A stretch of DNA of 64,000 bases from Candidatus Saccharimonadota bacterium. GTDB lineage: Bacteria > Patescibacteriota > Saccharimonadia > Saccharimonadales > UBA4665. The notes beneath the pieces were generated by a model that saw only the letters and a list, made by a program, of their open reading frames with translations, did not search any database and was not told the origin of the DNA. This document shows, in pieces, positions 49,874 to 60,236 of the stretch. The stretch spans positions 1 to 64,000 of the forward strand of contig DAHXLX010000002.1 in assembly GCA_027365775.1 (NCBI GenBank). Reading direction: 5' to 3'. Both the position numbers and the translations under genes were made by a program. Each line of letters begins with the position of its first letter. The stretch's first letter is position 1.

Positions 49874-51157
49874 ATGCACAGAAAGTTCCGTTTATTTAAA
49901 AGGCGGATGCTGAAATTCAGAACCCGCCAGCTCAGGCTGGTGAGAACCGCCAGCCGCCACCCCTATGCAATACCGGTGTTTGTAGTGTTGTGTTTGTCGC
50001 TGTTGACTTTGCTCGGCTTCTGGATATTTAAACCCATATCGGCACAAAACCAACCGGTGCCGAAAGTCGTAATTATCAGTCATGACGGAGTACAGCAGGT
50101 CGTGCCATCTATCGAACCGACTGTCGGTAAGTTGCTGTCCAAACTTCATATCACATTGAATCAAGGCGACGTGGTCGAACCAAGTCTGACTACTGCGATT
50201 AACCAGGATGATTTTCGGATCAATATCTATCGGGCAGTACCGGTGGAGATAGTCGATGGATCGAAGCATACATTTACCTTCAGTGCGGCCACTACACCAA
50301 GAGCCATTGTTACCCAAACCGGGCATACGATATATCCCCAGGACTATGTGTCAACCGTACCGACAACCAACTTCTTAAAACAAGGAGCGATTGGTGAAGA
50401 AGTGGTAATTAACCGGGCAACGCCAGTCAATTTAAATCTTTATGGTACACCGATCTTGATTCGTACTCACGCTAAGACAGTTGGCGAGCTGATCAGCCAA
50501 GAAAAAATAAATATCAACCAAAATGACCAGGTAGAGCCTTCATTGGACACGCCGATTAGTGCTAATCTGCCGGTTTTTGTTATCCGTAACGGCGAAAAAC
50601 TGCAAAATGTAACTCAAACCATACCAATGCCTATCGATACCATTTACGACAATAGCCTGGCCTATGGCACCAGCGCTATCAGGCAGTATGGTTCGGCCGG
50701 TCAAGAAGTTATCACCTACCAGGACGTCTTACAGAACGGGGTAGTGGTTGAGCGTAATCCAATCCAGAGCGTTATTACAGTACCGCCGGTGACCGAAATT
50801 GTCGCGGAAGGAACCAACTTATCCGGTATCAAAGGCGATATGGCCCTGGCCGGTATCGCGCCGAGTGATTACCAGTATGCCGATTACATAATCAGCAACG
50901 AGTCCGGATGGTGCACTACCAAATGGCAGGGTGAATATGGTGGCTGTCCGCCGTTGTTCACACCGCTTTACGCCAATGACGCCTTCGTCGGTTATGGGCT
51001 GTGTCAGTCTACCCCTCCGGATAAAATGGCTGCTTTCGGTGCGGATTGGCAGACTAATCCGATCACTCAGCTGGAATGGTGCAACTGGTATGCCACCACC
51101 AGGTATGGCAGCTGGTATGCGGCTTATGAACACTGGGTGGCATATCGAAACTGGTAA
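49874..51157 (+). CDS. DUF348/ubiquitin-like repeat protein with lytic-transglycosylase-like C-terminus (YabE/Rpf-like)
   Basis: Repeated KVVIISHDGVQQVVPSIEPTVGKLLSKLHITLNQGD and ILIRTHAKTVGELISQEKININQND; C-terminal YIISNESGWCTTKWQGEYG. Confidence 0.75.
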   Translation: MHRKFRLFKRRMLKFRTRQLRLVRTASRHPYAIPVFVVLCLSLLTLLGFWIFKPISAQNQPVPKVVIISHDGVQQVVPSIEPTVGKLLSKLHITLNQGDVVEPSLTTAINQDDFRINIYRAVPVEIVDGSKHTFTFSAATTPRAIVTQTGHTIYPQDYVSTVPTTNFLKQGAIGEEVVINRATPVNLNLYGTPILIRTHAKTVGELISQEKININQNDQVEPSLDTPISANLPVFVIRNGEKLQNVTQTIPMPIDTIYDNSLAYGTSAIRQYGSAGQEVITYQDVLQNGVVVERNPIQSVITVPPVTEIVAEGTNLSGIKGDMALAGIAPSDYQYADYIISNESGWCTTKWQGEYGGCPPLFTPLYANDAFVGYGLCQSTPPDKMAAFGADWQTNPITQLEWCNWYATTRYGSWYAAYEHWVAYRNW

Positions 51158-51963
51158 TGTATATGGACGAATTACTCGGCCCTAAGAAAAGTCTTGGACA
51201 GCACTGGCTAACCGATAGCCGGACGCTCGAATCAATCGCTAATCTGGCGGACATTCAGTCAACTGATACAATACTGGAGATCGGCCCCGGTTTGGGCTAT
51301 CTTAGTGAAGTATTACTGCGGCAGGCTGAAAATGTGGTTGCGGTTGAGCTGGACAGCAGTTTAGCGGAATCGATGAATAAAACTTTTGCTAAACAGTCTA
51401 AGTTATCGGTTGTCAATCAGGACATACGCCGCTACGATCTGACGAAATTGCCGAAAAGTTATAAAGTCGTCGCAAACATACCGTACTATCTCACCAGCTA
51501 CCTGATCCGTTTATTCAGTCAAACAGCTAATCCGCCGTCTATCGCAGTACTTTTGGTCCAGCGAGAGGTTGCTGAGCGCCTTGCCGCACCTCCCGGCAAA
51601 CTATCTCTTTTAGGGGTAACCGCACAAATTTACTGGGACATCAGCTTAGGTCTTATAGTTCCGCCGTCAATGTTTACCCCACCGCCGAAAGTCAACTCGC
51701 AGGTAGTAAAATTATCCCGTAAACCGACTACCAATTTGCCGGCAGGCAGAGAGCGTGAGTTTTTTAAAACCGTCAAAATCGGCTTCAGTCAAAAGCGAAA
51801 GACGTTAGCGAACAGCTTAACTGCCGGCTTTCGCCTGAGTAAAACGGACGTCAATGATCTGATAATAGCTTCCGGCTTAGCCGTTCAGGTTCGACCGCAA
51901 CAACTAAGTATCGACGACTGGTTCAAATTAGCTGCGAACATTCAAAAACTACTCGGTAAGTGA
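51157..51963 (+). CDS. rsmA: 16S rRNA dimethyladenosine transferase (RsmA/KsgA)
   Basis: KSLGQHWLTDSRTLESI; ILEIGPGLGYLSEVLL; VVANIPYYLTSYLI. Confidence 0.95.
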   Translation: MYMDELLGPKKSLGQHWLTDSRTLESIANLADIQSTDTILEIGPGLGYLSEVLLRQAENVVAVELDSSLAESMNKTFAKQSKLSVVNQDIRRYDLTKLPKSYKVVANIPYYLTSYLIRLFSQTANPPSIAVLLVQREVAERLAAPPGKLSLLGVTAQIYWDISLGLIVPPSMFTPPPKVNSQVVKLSRKPTTNLPAGREREFFKTVKIGFSQKRKTLANSLTAGFRLSKTDVNDLIIASGLAVQVRPQQLSIDDWFKLAANIQKLLGK

Positions 51964-52006
51964 TATAATAGTAACCAGTGCGATGTTTTAATTCGCATGT
52001 GAAGAC

Positions 52007-52400
52007 GGGGCTGAACTTAGCTCGACGTTGGATTTATAGGTTGGATCAGCGGGTCGCTTGTCAGCGTTATAGGCAAACTACTTTTAAATGCAACACGCAT
52101 TAAGAACGCTGTAGCTACTTTACGTGATTCGTTCCGTACTTTGGCTCCAGCACCAGCTTTAGTTTAATCTAGAGCGACGCCTAGCCTGACGCCAGATAGA
52201 GCAAATGGTGTCTTATATTATCTGGTTGCGGCAATTAATCGAAGTCTAGGATTTATTGCTAAAGATATACTAGACTGCAATGGCAGAATGTTTGATCATT
52301 TAGATAACTGTCGTTAAAGATATGCAAAATGATCTATACCCGTAGAAGGTCAACCAGATTAAACCAGCGGACCCGGTTGCAATAACCGGCAGCTCCACCA
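52007..52400 (+). ncRNA. ssrA: tmRNA (ssrA)
   Basis: 5' GGGGCTGAACTTAGCTCGACG pairs with 3' CAGCTCC ACCA (one G:U); internal tag-like frame; terminator immediately downstream. Confidence 0.8.
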
Positions 52401-52414
52401 ATTATAGCTACTAT

Positions 52415-52439
52415 AACCTCTGTAAAAAGGAGGTTTTTT
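52415..52439 (+). terminator. Rho-independent terminator after tmRNA
   Basis: AACCTC-tgtaaaaag-GAGGTT followed by TTTT. Confidence 0.75.
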
Positions 52440-52568
52440 AGATTCCGGTAATCTGCTAAACCGCGGCCGACGTTTTCTGATACGATCATTAGTCATATCC
52501 GGACTTTGGTATGGTAACGGTAGTGTATCTTATTATTGTCCAGGCCAGGATTATGAAATAATAAATTT

Positions 52569-53237
52569 ATGCCATCGGAGAAGTTCTCGACTACGATAAC
52601 CAGTTTGGCGCCGGGCACGATTATTAGTTTTGGTGACGCTACCGAGCTGTCGGCCTTTGAAGATTTACTGGTAGCTGAAATAGACCCTAATCAGTCGGAG
52701 CGGAGCTTAGAGCTATGGGCGGGCAGGGTTGCGCTTAAGGACCTGATAAAGCCGCCAAAATTCAACGGTACAATCAAAGATATCCGTCTTGAAGTCATGG
52801 CCGACGCCGGCAATCGGTTAATGGATGCTCGTGATAGGGGTATTGCTTTTGGGCGTAGTGGCGGCTGGGCAAAACAAAACCTCGACTCATTAGCACGAAC
52901 TAATAGCGAAGAGACCAAGGGCTTCTTGTTCACGGCCGTTGCCCACAGCACAGGCAGGGGTAATATCGGGACTATAGGCGCTGAAATGTGGTATTGGAAA
53001 ATAAAAGAAACGCCGTTTAGAATAACTTATCAAAGAAAAACCGGAGAAACGGTAGAAAAAGAATATAGGCGGAGTGCCGATCAAGCGAACGGCGGCATAA
53101 GCGTGAGAGGGGTCGTTTCCAAGCCGATAATCATAGAGGCTGTATTTACGGCGTTAGATATCGAAGCTAAAACTATTGGCTTCGAGGTGCTGAGACGCTC
53201 GTTGATGCACCCGATTATCACTCCCATAACTCAATAA
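52569..53237 (+). CDS. Hypothetical protein
   Basis: Intact 222 aa ORF. Confidence 0.55.
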   Translation: MPSEKFSTTITSLAPGTIISFGDATELSAFEDLLVAEIDPNQSERSLELWAGRVALKDLIKPPKFNGTIKDIRLEVMADAGNRLMDARDRGIAFGRSGGWAKQNLDSLARTNSEETKGFLFTAVAHSTGRGNIGTIGAEMWYWKIKETPFRITYQRKTGETVEKEYRRSADQANGGISVRGVVSKPIIIEAVFTALDIEAKTIGFEVLRRSLMHPIITPITQ

Positions 53238-53397
53238 TCCGGTCCCGGGTTTAGCTGAATGTTGAATTTTAGATCTATCTTTTTGGATAGCCAGCCAAAC
53301 AAAACTAATATCTAATATATTATTTAGCCTGTGTGATTTCGTTTGGGCAATGCTGTCAGGGTGTTGATTAACAATTCCAGGTTTCTGCTTAAACATA

Positions 53398-54309
53398 GTG
53401 TTGCCTGAATCAGATACGTTTGCGGATCTAGGGAATAATAGTTATGATTTAAAAATGGATGATACTGGCAATAAGCTAACGTCTGTAGACAATCCGTCCA
53501 GTAGTCAAAACCATAATCGACCCAAGTTTATGCCGTCTCAGGAATTGTTGAACGAATTGAACAACAATCAAGCTAATCCGGTCGGCAATCAACCTGTACC
53601 AATTGACGCAGCAGCCAACAATACTTCAACTACAACCGACCAAAGTCCTGTACCCGAACCGTCAAATAGCATATATCCCGTTCCTTCCAAAGGTATCGGC
53701 AACTCCCTGGCCTCGCCAGCCCAAACGACTATAGCTAACGATAGCCCGGCTCAACCGAGCCAAAAGAAGACGATTATTGCCAAGTTAATAGTAGCCTTCG
53801 GTATATTAATAACCTTGATTGCCTTATCCGGTCTAATTGTTGGCGTTAGGAGTGCATCGGTGGACATGACTGTCGACAGTGATCTTGTTATCGCAAGCTA
53901 TATTTTATATCTTCTTCTAGGGATAGGCATTATCTTCAAAAAGGAAATTGCCAGACAAATCTATATCATACTGGCAGTTTTGGGTCTTTTACTGACAATC
54001 TACACTACATACAATTATTTTTCAGTAGGCCGGCATGTCAGTAACGGCTATGCCAACCAGGTGGCCGGCGATAAACAAGCGATAAGTAATTATCAACACA
54101 ATAGCTTGATGAGCTCATCACAAAAACAATCAGTTATTCAGGGTTTGCGGAACCAGTTAAGTCAGGACGAGAAGTATCAGCAGACGTTTAATAATACGTA
54201 CAATAAAGCCCAAAATCATCTGGTATTCATCCTTATCGGCGATTATGCACTGGCTATATTGCCACTTATCTTCCTGACCAGACCAAGTGTAGTAGAGCAG
54301 TTTAATTAG
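53398..54309 (+). CDS. Membrane protein with disordered N-terminus
   Basis: Low-complexity N-terminus then several TM segments. Confidence 0.55.
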   Translation: MLPESDTFADLGNNSYDLKMDDTGNKLTSVDNPSSSQNHNRPKFMPSQELLNELNNNQANPVGNQPVPIDAAANNTSTTTDQSPVPEPSNSIYPVPSKGIGNSLASPAQTTIANDSPAQPSQKKTIIAKLIVAFGILITLIALSGLIVGVRSASVDMTVDSDLVIASYILYLLLGIGIIFKKEIARQIYIILAVLGLLLTIYTTYNYFSVGRHVSNGYANQVAGDKQAISNYQHNSLMSSSQKQSVIQGLRNQLSQDEKYQQTFNNTYNKAQNHLVFILIGDYALAILPLIFLTRPSVVEQFN

Positions 54310-54321
54310 TCATCGTCGTCA

Positions 54322-54744
54322 ATGCAGTTACCGGCCAAGCAACAACACAAGGAACTCAATCGATTCCTTAAGTACTGGATTGGTGGCGGTATCTATTTCT
54401 GGCTTGGTTATGGTGTGTTTGCGATCGGCTACAGCGGTTTACACTGGGGCTGGTTTCCGGCAAAAGTATTAGCCGACGCTATTGGCTGGACAAGCAATTA
54501 TCTGGTTCAAAGATTCTGGGCTTTTTCGGACCGGATCCACCTAAGCGAAATAAAACATGTAGGCAGGTATATCACGATCGAAAGTATCGGCTTCGTACTT
54601 GACTACCTGATTATATGGGGACTCAAGTCAATCGGAATCACACCGTATATCGGATTTTTTATTTCCTCAGCTTTTTTTACAGTCTGGAGTTACCTATGGT
54701 ACAAGTACTGGGTGTTTCCGGAAGGTAAGCAAACCGTCCGCTAA
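54322..54744 (+). CDS. GtrA-like membrane protein
   Basis: Four-TM 140 aa; SNYLVQRFWAFSD and WSYLWYKYWVF. Confidence 0.7.
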   Translation: MQLPAKQQHKELNRFLKYWIGGGIYFWLGYGVFAIGYSGLHWGWFPAKVLADAIGWTSNYLVQRFWAFSDRIHLSEIKHVGRYITIESIGFVLDYLIIWGLKSIGITPYIGFFISSAFFTVWSYLWYKYWVFPEGKQTVR

Positions 54745-54824
54745 CCCGCTTGGTATTATTGTAAAAAATTTTTGCTATTGACCCTTGAGCGGTGCAAGCA
54801 TACGCTTAACATTAGGTAGATAAA

Positions 54825-56096
54825 ATGTCGCCATTTGAAAAAGCAAAAACATATGTTACCGGAACGATCCGACACAAAAGCGTAAGCTTAAGTCAACACG
54901 ATGTTCAACCGGCCAGAGACTACATTAAAGATTACTGGAGCCATCTTGTTCGCAATCATCCGCACGACCAGGGCAGCTTGATCGGTTTGCCCCATCCATA
55001 CTTGGTGCCATCGTATGCCGAGGGCGTGGAATTCGATTATGACGAGCTGTATTATTGGGACAGTTACTTTATGGTCCAGGGATTGTGGGATGCCGAGCAC
55101 AAAGACTTAATCACCGGTATACTAGACGATCTGATCTTCTTGTATAAACGATTCAAGATAATTCCCAACTCGTCACAGTACTATATGACCGGACGATCAC
55201 AGCCGCCGTTTTTGACTTCGTTTATCTTTGACGTTTGGAACTATTATCACAAGGACATTAACTGGTTGGCGGAACGGATAGATATTGCCAAACAGGAATA
55301 CGAAACCGTCTGGATGGGTACACGTAAGCCTAATGTCCGTCAGGTTTATCAAGGATTGAGTCGTTACTATGACTACAATTATTTAAACGATATCGCCGAA
55401 ACTGAAAGCGGTTGGGACATGACCCCGCGTTTTAACCGTAAGGCGCTTAACTATCTGCCGGTCGATTTAAATGCCTTGCTCTATAAGTATGAAACAGATT
55501 TTGCTCGGTATGCCAAGATGACAGGCGACCGCTCGGAGGCGGATAAATGGGATGCTGCCGCCGAAACCAGAAAGCAGACGATGAACAGCCTGATGTGGGA
55601 TAAAGCAAAAGGTTTGTTCTACGACTATGACTTTGTCCGCCAAAAACGCGGATCGGTGGCCAGTCTGGCCAGCTATTATCCAATGTGGGCAGGCATGGTT
55701 GACAGCCGACAGGCGGCGCTGTTAGCCCGTTCAATCGGTCGATTTAATAATAAAGGCGGTCTAGCGACAACTGACAGTCTTCCCATAAGCCAGATGGTAT
55801 TGGGCAGTTCTCCTACCCAATGGGCCTATCCGAACGGATGGGCACCGCTTCATTTCCTGGTGGTCAAGGGATTGGAGCGCTATGGTTATCACGATGAAGC
55901 TAAGTCGATCGCCTTGAAATGGATTAAAACCAATCTGAGCTGGTTTAATCAACACCATATTTTTCTTGAGAAATACAATGTGGTATCGCCGGATAAACCA
56001 CCGCAGAAAGGTCTGTATCCGTCGCAAACCGGTTTCGGCTGGACAAACGCCGTTTTCGAAAGGTTCTGCCAGGATTACATTGACAATCAACTGTAA
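54825..56096 (+). CDS. Trehalase-like glycoside hydrolase (GH37)
   Basis: EFDYDELYYWDSYFMVQGL; SGWDMTPRF; YPNGWAPLHFLVVKGL; QTGFGWTNAVF. Confidence 0.88.
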   Translation: MSPFEKAKTYVTGTIRHKSVSLSQHDVQPARDYIKDYWSHLVRNHPHDQGSLIGLPHPYLVPSYAEGVEFDYDELYYWDSYFMVQGLWDAEHKDLITGILDDLIFLYKRFKIIPNSSQYYMTGRSQPPFLTSFIFDVWNYYHKDINWLAERIDIAKQEYETVWMGTRKPNVRQVYQGLSRYYDYNYLNDIAETESGWDMTPRFNRKALNYLPVDLNALLYKYETDFARYAKMTGDRSEADKWDAAAETRKQTMNSLMWDKAKGLFYDYDFVRQKRGSVASLASYYPMWAGMVDSRQAALLARSIGRFNNKGGLATTDSLPISQMVLGSSPTQWAYPNGWAPLHFLVVKGLERYGYHDEAKSIALKWIKTNLSWFNQHHIFLEKYNVVSPDKPPQKGLYPSQTGFGWTNAVFERFCQDYIDNQL

Positions 56097-56117
56097 GCTA
56101 TAATTATTGGGATTAGA

Positions 56118-56194
56118 GGGGCTATAGCTCAGTCGGCTAGAGCGCAGCATTCACATTGCTGAGGTCCATGGTTCGAGCCCATGTAGCCCCACCA
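56118..56194 (+). tRNA. tRNA-Val (anticodon CAC), CCA encoded
   Basis: GGGGCTA/TAGCCCC acceptor, anticodon loop TTCACAT, T arm CATGGTTCGAGCCCATG, ACCA. Confidence 0.95.
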
Positions 56195-56220
56195 ATCGGC
56201 ACAAACGAAAGGAGCTGAGA

Positions 56221-56643
56221 ATGACCGACAGCAATTGTCCGTTCTGCATACTGAACGACCGGGTGTTAAAGGAGAATAAACAGGCGCGGGCGTTTCTTAG
56301 TAATCCCCGTAAAGTACCCGGTCATTTTTTGGTAGTACCGAAGCGGCACATTGAAAAACCGTGGGAACTAACTACCGAAGAGCTCCAAGACATCTTTGAG
56401 CTAGTCTTCTTTATCGAACAAAGATTGGTAGATAAATTAGGCCAAGGCGCCGATATCCGTCAAAATTACCGCCCGTACTTGAAACAGGGTCGAATAAAAG
56501 TCGATCATGTCCATTTTCATGTCTATCCCCGTTATAAGGATGATTATTTGGAGCAGGTATCGGAGAAGTATGAAACTGATCTGTTCACCGACCTTGATCC
56601 TGAGGAAAACGACGACTTCAGCCGGATGTTAAACGATGATTAG
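56221..56643 (+). CDS. HIT-family protein
   Basis: CPFCILNDRVLKENKQARAFLSNPRKVPGHFLVVPKRH; VHFHVYPR. Confidence 0.9.
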   Translation: MTDSNCPFCILNDRVLKENKQARAFLSNPRKVPGHFLVVPKRHIEKPWELTTEELQDIFELVFFIEQRLVDKLGQGADIRQNYRPYLKQGRIKVDHVHFHVYPRYKDDYLEQVSEKYETDLFTDLDPEENDDFSRMLNDD

Positions 56644-57097
56644 ATTAAGTGCCGGAATTCTATTGTACCGTCGCCGCGGCAAAGACGTTGAGGTACTGCT
56701 GCTGCACCCCGGCGGGCCACTCTGGTCGGCCAAAGACAGTTGGACCATCCCAAAGGGTGAAATTGAACCGGGTGAGGATATTATCTCCGCCGCTAAACGC
56801 GAATTCTATGAGGAAGTCGGCGTCGTGGCGCCGGAAGGCAAATTAACCGACCTCGGCAGCGAGAAACAATCGCCGGTAAAAATTAATCATATCTGGGGCC
56901 TGGAAGGAGATATCGATATCAGCAAGTTTTCGAGCAATGAGTTCACTATGGAATGGCCGCCGCACTCCGGCAATAAGGCCAGTTTCCCCGAATGCGACAA
57001 AGCCGGATGGTTCAGTCTGGACGCAGCCGAAAAAAAACTTTTTGCTTCCCAGGCCGGATTTATCCATACTCTTAGACAAAATATTGATAATATATAG
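56636..57097 (+). CDS. NUDIX hydrolase
   Basis: WTIPKGEIEPGEDIISAAKREFYEEVGV. Confidence 0.92.
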   Translation: MIRLSAGILLYRRRGKDVEVLLLHPGGPLWSAKDSWTIPKGEIEPGEDIISAAKREFYEEVGVVAPEGKLTDLGSEKQSPVKINHIWGLEGDIDISKFSSNEFTMEWPPHSGNKASFPECDKAGWFSLDAAEKKLFASQAGFIHTLRQNIDNI

Positions 57098-57135
57098 GTT
57101 ACTAATCACTAAACGGATCGGCCTTGCCGCCACCA

Positions 57136-58578
57136 ATGCTTATGACCAAATTCTACGTTACCACTTCTATCCCCTACGTTAATGCTGATCCGCATATCGG
57201 TTTCGCTATGGAACTAATATATGCGGACGTGTTAGCCAGAACGGCGCGTGCCCGTGGCGACGAAGTGATATTCTCGACCGGTACTGACGAGCACGGCGGA
57301 AAAATTGCCGAAAAAGCCAGAGAAAATAATGTCGATGTCAAAACTTATGTCGATAATGTGTCCAGCCACTTCCGAGAGTTAACCAAAGCGTTGGCTATCA
57401 GCAATAACCGTTTCATCAGGACGACCGATACCGGTCACGAACAACGGGCTGCATTGATCTGGAAAAACTTAAAAAAAGATATTTACAAAAGTAAGTACCA
57501 GGGTTGGTATTGTACCGGTGACGAAGCTTTCTTTACTGAAACCGAAGTGAAGGCGAATAACGGTGTTTGTCCGGCGCATAATCGGCCATATGAAAAAATA
57601 GAGGAGGAAAACTACTTCTTCAAACTGAGTGCCTACAACGAACAGATAAGACAAGCCATTGAATCGGATGGCTTCCGTATCGTTCCTGAAACCCGCAAAA
57701 ACGAGATCCTGTCAACCTTAGAACAGGGACTGGAAGACATTTCAATCAGTCGTCCGAAGGATAAGATTGGCTGGGGCATACCCGTTCCAGGCGATAAATC
57801 TCAGGTAATGTATGTCTGGTTCGAGGCGCTGATGAATTACATAACGGTGCTTGGCTACCCTGAACATGATGATTTTAAACAATACTGGCCGGCTGATGTC
57901 CAGGTGATTGGTAAGGATATACTCCGATTTCACGCTGCAATTTGGCCGGCGATGTTATTGTCTTTAGATTTACCGCTGCCTAAACTGCTTTATGTCCATG
58001 GTTTTGTGACTGCAGACGGTAAAAAGATGAGCAAATCTTTGGGCAATGTAATCGACCCGTTCGCAGTGGTTAAGGAGTACGGTGTCGACGCCTTCCGCTA
58101 TTACATGCTTCGTCACATCCCGAGCTACGATGACGGGGATTTTAATTGGCAGCATCTGAACGATGCGTACAACGCTGAATTAGCCAACGAACTAGGTAAT
58201 CTGGTGCAACGTTCGATAGCTATGACAATCCGTTATGTTGACGGCAAACTAAGCGATGTACCGCCGGCGCAACACGATATAAGCGCCTATAACGCGGCGC
58301 TTACTGAATGCAAATTTGACCGGGCCCTGGATGCGGTCTGGGACCAGATCCGTGGTTTAAACCAGTATATTGACGAGGAGAAACCATGGGAGGTGGCTAA
58401 AACGACAGACCGGGATCATTTAAAAGAAATACTTGCCTACCTGATCAGCAGCATTAACGAAATTGCCGATTTACTGATGCCGTTTTTGCCGGCCAGTGCC
58501 AGTAAAATCAAACAGTCGTTAAATGGCGAGACGGTAACAGCGATCGAGGGTACGCTGTTTCCCAAACGCGAAGACTGA
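57136..58578 (+). CDS. metG: Methionyl-tRNA synthetase
   Basis: FYVTTSIPYVNADPHIGFAMELIYADVLAR; HGFVTADGKKMSKSLGNVIDP. Confidence 0.97.
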   Translation: MLMTKFYVTTSIPYVNADPHIGFAMELIYADVLARTARARGDEVIFSTGTDEHGGKIAEKARENNVDVKTYVDNVSSHFRELTKALAISNNRFIRTTDTGHEQRAALIWKNLKKDIYKSKYQGWYCTGDEAFFTETEVKANNGVCPAHNRPYEKIEEENYFFKLSAYNEQIRQAIESDGFRIVPETRKNEILSTLEQGLEDISISRPKDKIGWGIPVPGDKSQVMYVWFEALMNYITVLGYPEHDDFKQYWPADVQVIGKDILRFHAAIWPAMLLSLDLPLPKLLYVHGFVTADGKKMSKSLGNVIDPFAVVKEYGVDAFRYYMLRHIPSYDDGDFNWQHLNDAYNAELANELGNLVQRSIAMTIRYVDGKLSDVPPAQHDISAYNAALTECKFDRALDAVWDQIRGLNQYIDEEKPWEVAKTTDRDHLKEILAYLISSINEIADLLMPFLPASASKIKQSLNGETVTAIEGTLFPKRED

Positions 58579-58584
58579 TCCGAG

Positions 58585-59397
58585 ATGGAACTTGTCGACA
58601 CCCACTGTCATATCCAATCGATTGGTGACGATACCGGTGAATACCATACCCGTGAACTATGGCGGAAATTGGACGCTGACTTAAATAATGTTATAGTCGG
58701 CGCAAACTCCGCATCGGTGACATCACTTATATGTGTTGGCTGCGATCCAATCGACAGCCGCTTGGCAATTAGTTGTGCCCACGACCGCGTCGGCTGTTAT
58801 GCGTCGATAGGTATTCACCCACATGAAGCAAAGCGGTTCGTGGACAACGAACCGGCAAAAACCAGTTTTGCCGATTTGATCAATTCCGATAAAGTTGTCG
58901 CCGTCGGCGAATGCGGTCTGGATTACTACTATAACCATTCAAGAGCAGATGACCAGGCGTCTATACTGCGTTTTCAGCTTGATTTGGCGGCTGAAACCGG
59001 CCTGCCGGTAATCTTCCATGTCCGGCAGGCATTCGCGGATTTCTGGCCAATATTTGATAGTTACAAGGGCAAACTAACAGGAGTTTTACACAGTTTTACA
59101 GATAGTCAAGATACACTTCAGGCGGCACTTGACCGTGGGCTGTTCATTGGCGTGAATGGAATTGTTACTTTTGCCAAGGATCCGCACCAACTATCGATGT
59201 ACACATCGATTCCCTTGAATCAATTACTGCTTGAAACCGACGCCCCATATTTGACTCCGGTGCCTTATCGTGGTAATATAAATGAACCAAAACACATACT
59301 GACGATAGCCGAGTTTCTGGCTGATCTAAGGGGTAATGAAGTTGAGGCAATAGCTAAAGCCAGCACGGCTAATGCGAAGTTGCTGTTTGGTCTATAA
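58585..59397 (+). CDS. tatD: TatD-family metal-dependent hydrolase
   Basis: LVDTHCHI; GIHPHEAK; VGECGLDYY; LLLETDAPYLTPVPYRG. Confidence 0.93.
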   Translation: MELVDTHCHIQSIGDDTGEYHTRELWRKLDADLNNVIVGANSASVTSLICVGCDPIDSRLAISCAHDRVGCYASIGIHPHEAKRFVDNEPAKTSFADLINSDKVVAVGECGLDYYYNHSRADDQASILRFQLDLAAETGLPVIFHVRQAFADFWPIFDSYKGKLTGVLHSFTDSQDTLQAALDRGLFIGVNGIVTFAKDPHQLSMYTSIPLNQLLLETDAPYLTPVPYRGNINEPKHILTIAEFLADLRGNEVEAIAKASTANAKLLFGL

Positions 59398-59416
59398 TAG
59401 GTATTTGGTGTTACTT

Positions 59417-59842
59417 ATGACGAGAAATTCAGACTATAGTCTAGAGAAGTTAAAGACCGGGAGACGCGAACGTATACCGGCCAGGATAGCTATCGTGGAT
59501 GCTGCCGTGAGGCAAAGCTTACGTGCTGCTCAGGCCGAATGGATGGCTCGGCTGCCGATGGATTACGGCCAACTTCAGCGAGGTAAGGTTATGGATGCAG
59601 CATCCGGATTTGCTGCAAGCCGGCCAGGCGAACAACCGGCCGAAGCCATGGAATCAGTCAAGCCGGTATCCGAGTCAAAAGCTTCGGTTACGGCAATACG
59701 GCCAGATATTGAATCGATGATTAATGATGACGGTACTACTGCTTTGGAACAGGCTGACCAGCGGCTAAATGATTTAGACAAAGCACGTAAGGCAGTAAAC
59801 GACGCATATGAGAATCAGCAAAGCTCTGAGAAAGCAGCGTAA
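59417..59842 (+). CDS. Hypothetical protein
   Basis: ORF starting MTRNSDYSLEKLKTGRRERI. Confidence 0.5.
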   Translation: MTRNSDYSLEKLKTGRRERIPARIAIVDAAVRQSLRAAQAEWMARLPMDYGQLQRGKVMDAASGFAASRPGEQPAEAMESVKPVSESKASVTAIRPDIESMINDDGTTALEQADQRLNDLDKARKAVNDAYENQQSSEKAA

Positions 59843-59847
59843 TTCAA

Positions 59848-60222
59848 GTGGCCTCGATGTTTAATCACATTAAGAAGGTTTTAAGCGTTCCGGCTGATGA
59901 GCAGGAGATTGATAAAGACATAATTCACTTTGAAGCCAAGATCGGTGGCGGTCTGTTTGGTCCGGTGCCGCCCAGGCATCGTCGGGAATTTTTTTGCCTG
60001 GATGAGAACACCTGGGTTTGGCATGAGGAATGGACCGATAATTTAGGCCGACGGCAAAGTGTAACCACCCGTTACGATGTTCGGCCGCATGGTATATTTA
60101 AGATCCAAGGCAATATGCCGCACCGGCGTCTGAGCGACCAGGAGTTGCAGAACTTTTATCAGGCAGTTAGTTTATATGGCAAGAAGGTCATACCCGCATT
60201 GCAACGCCTGGTGGATGTCTAG
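59848..60222 (+). CDS. Hypothetical protein
   Basis: 124 aa ORF, compact spacing with neighbours. Confidence 0.55.
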   Translation: MASMFNHIKKVLSVPADEQEIDKDIIHFEAKIGGGLFGPVPPRHRREFFCLDENTWVWHEEWTDNLGRRQSVTTRYDVRPHGIFKIQGNMPHRRLSDQELQNFYQAVSLYGKKVIPALQRLVDV

Positions 60223-60236
60223 ACGCCATCTTAACT

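Noticed and set aside
56118-56194. tRNA-Val 3' end as the second attachment site of the serine recombinase island
   Set aside because: Its T arm and acceptor (ccatggttcgagcccatgtagcccc) do not match the tRNA-Glu core, and the region between is mostly core genes.
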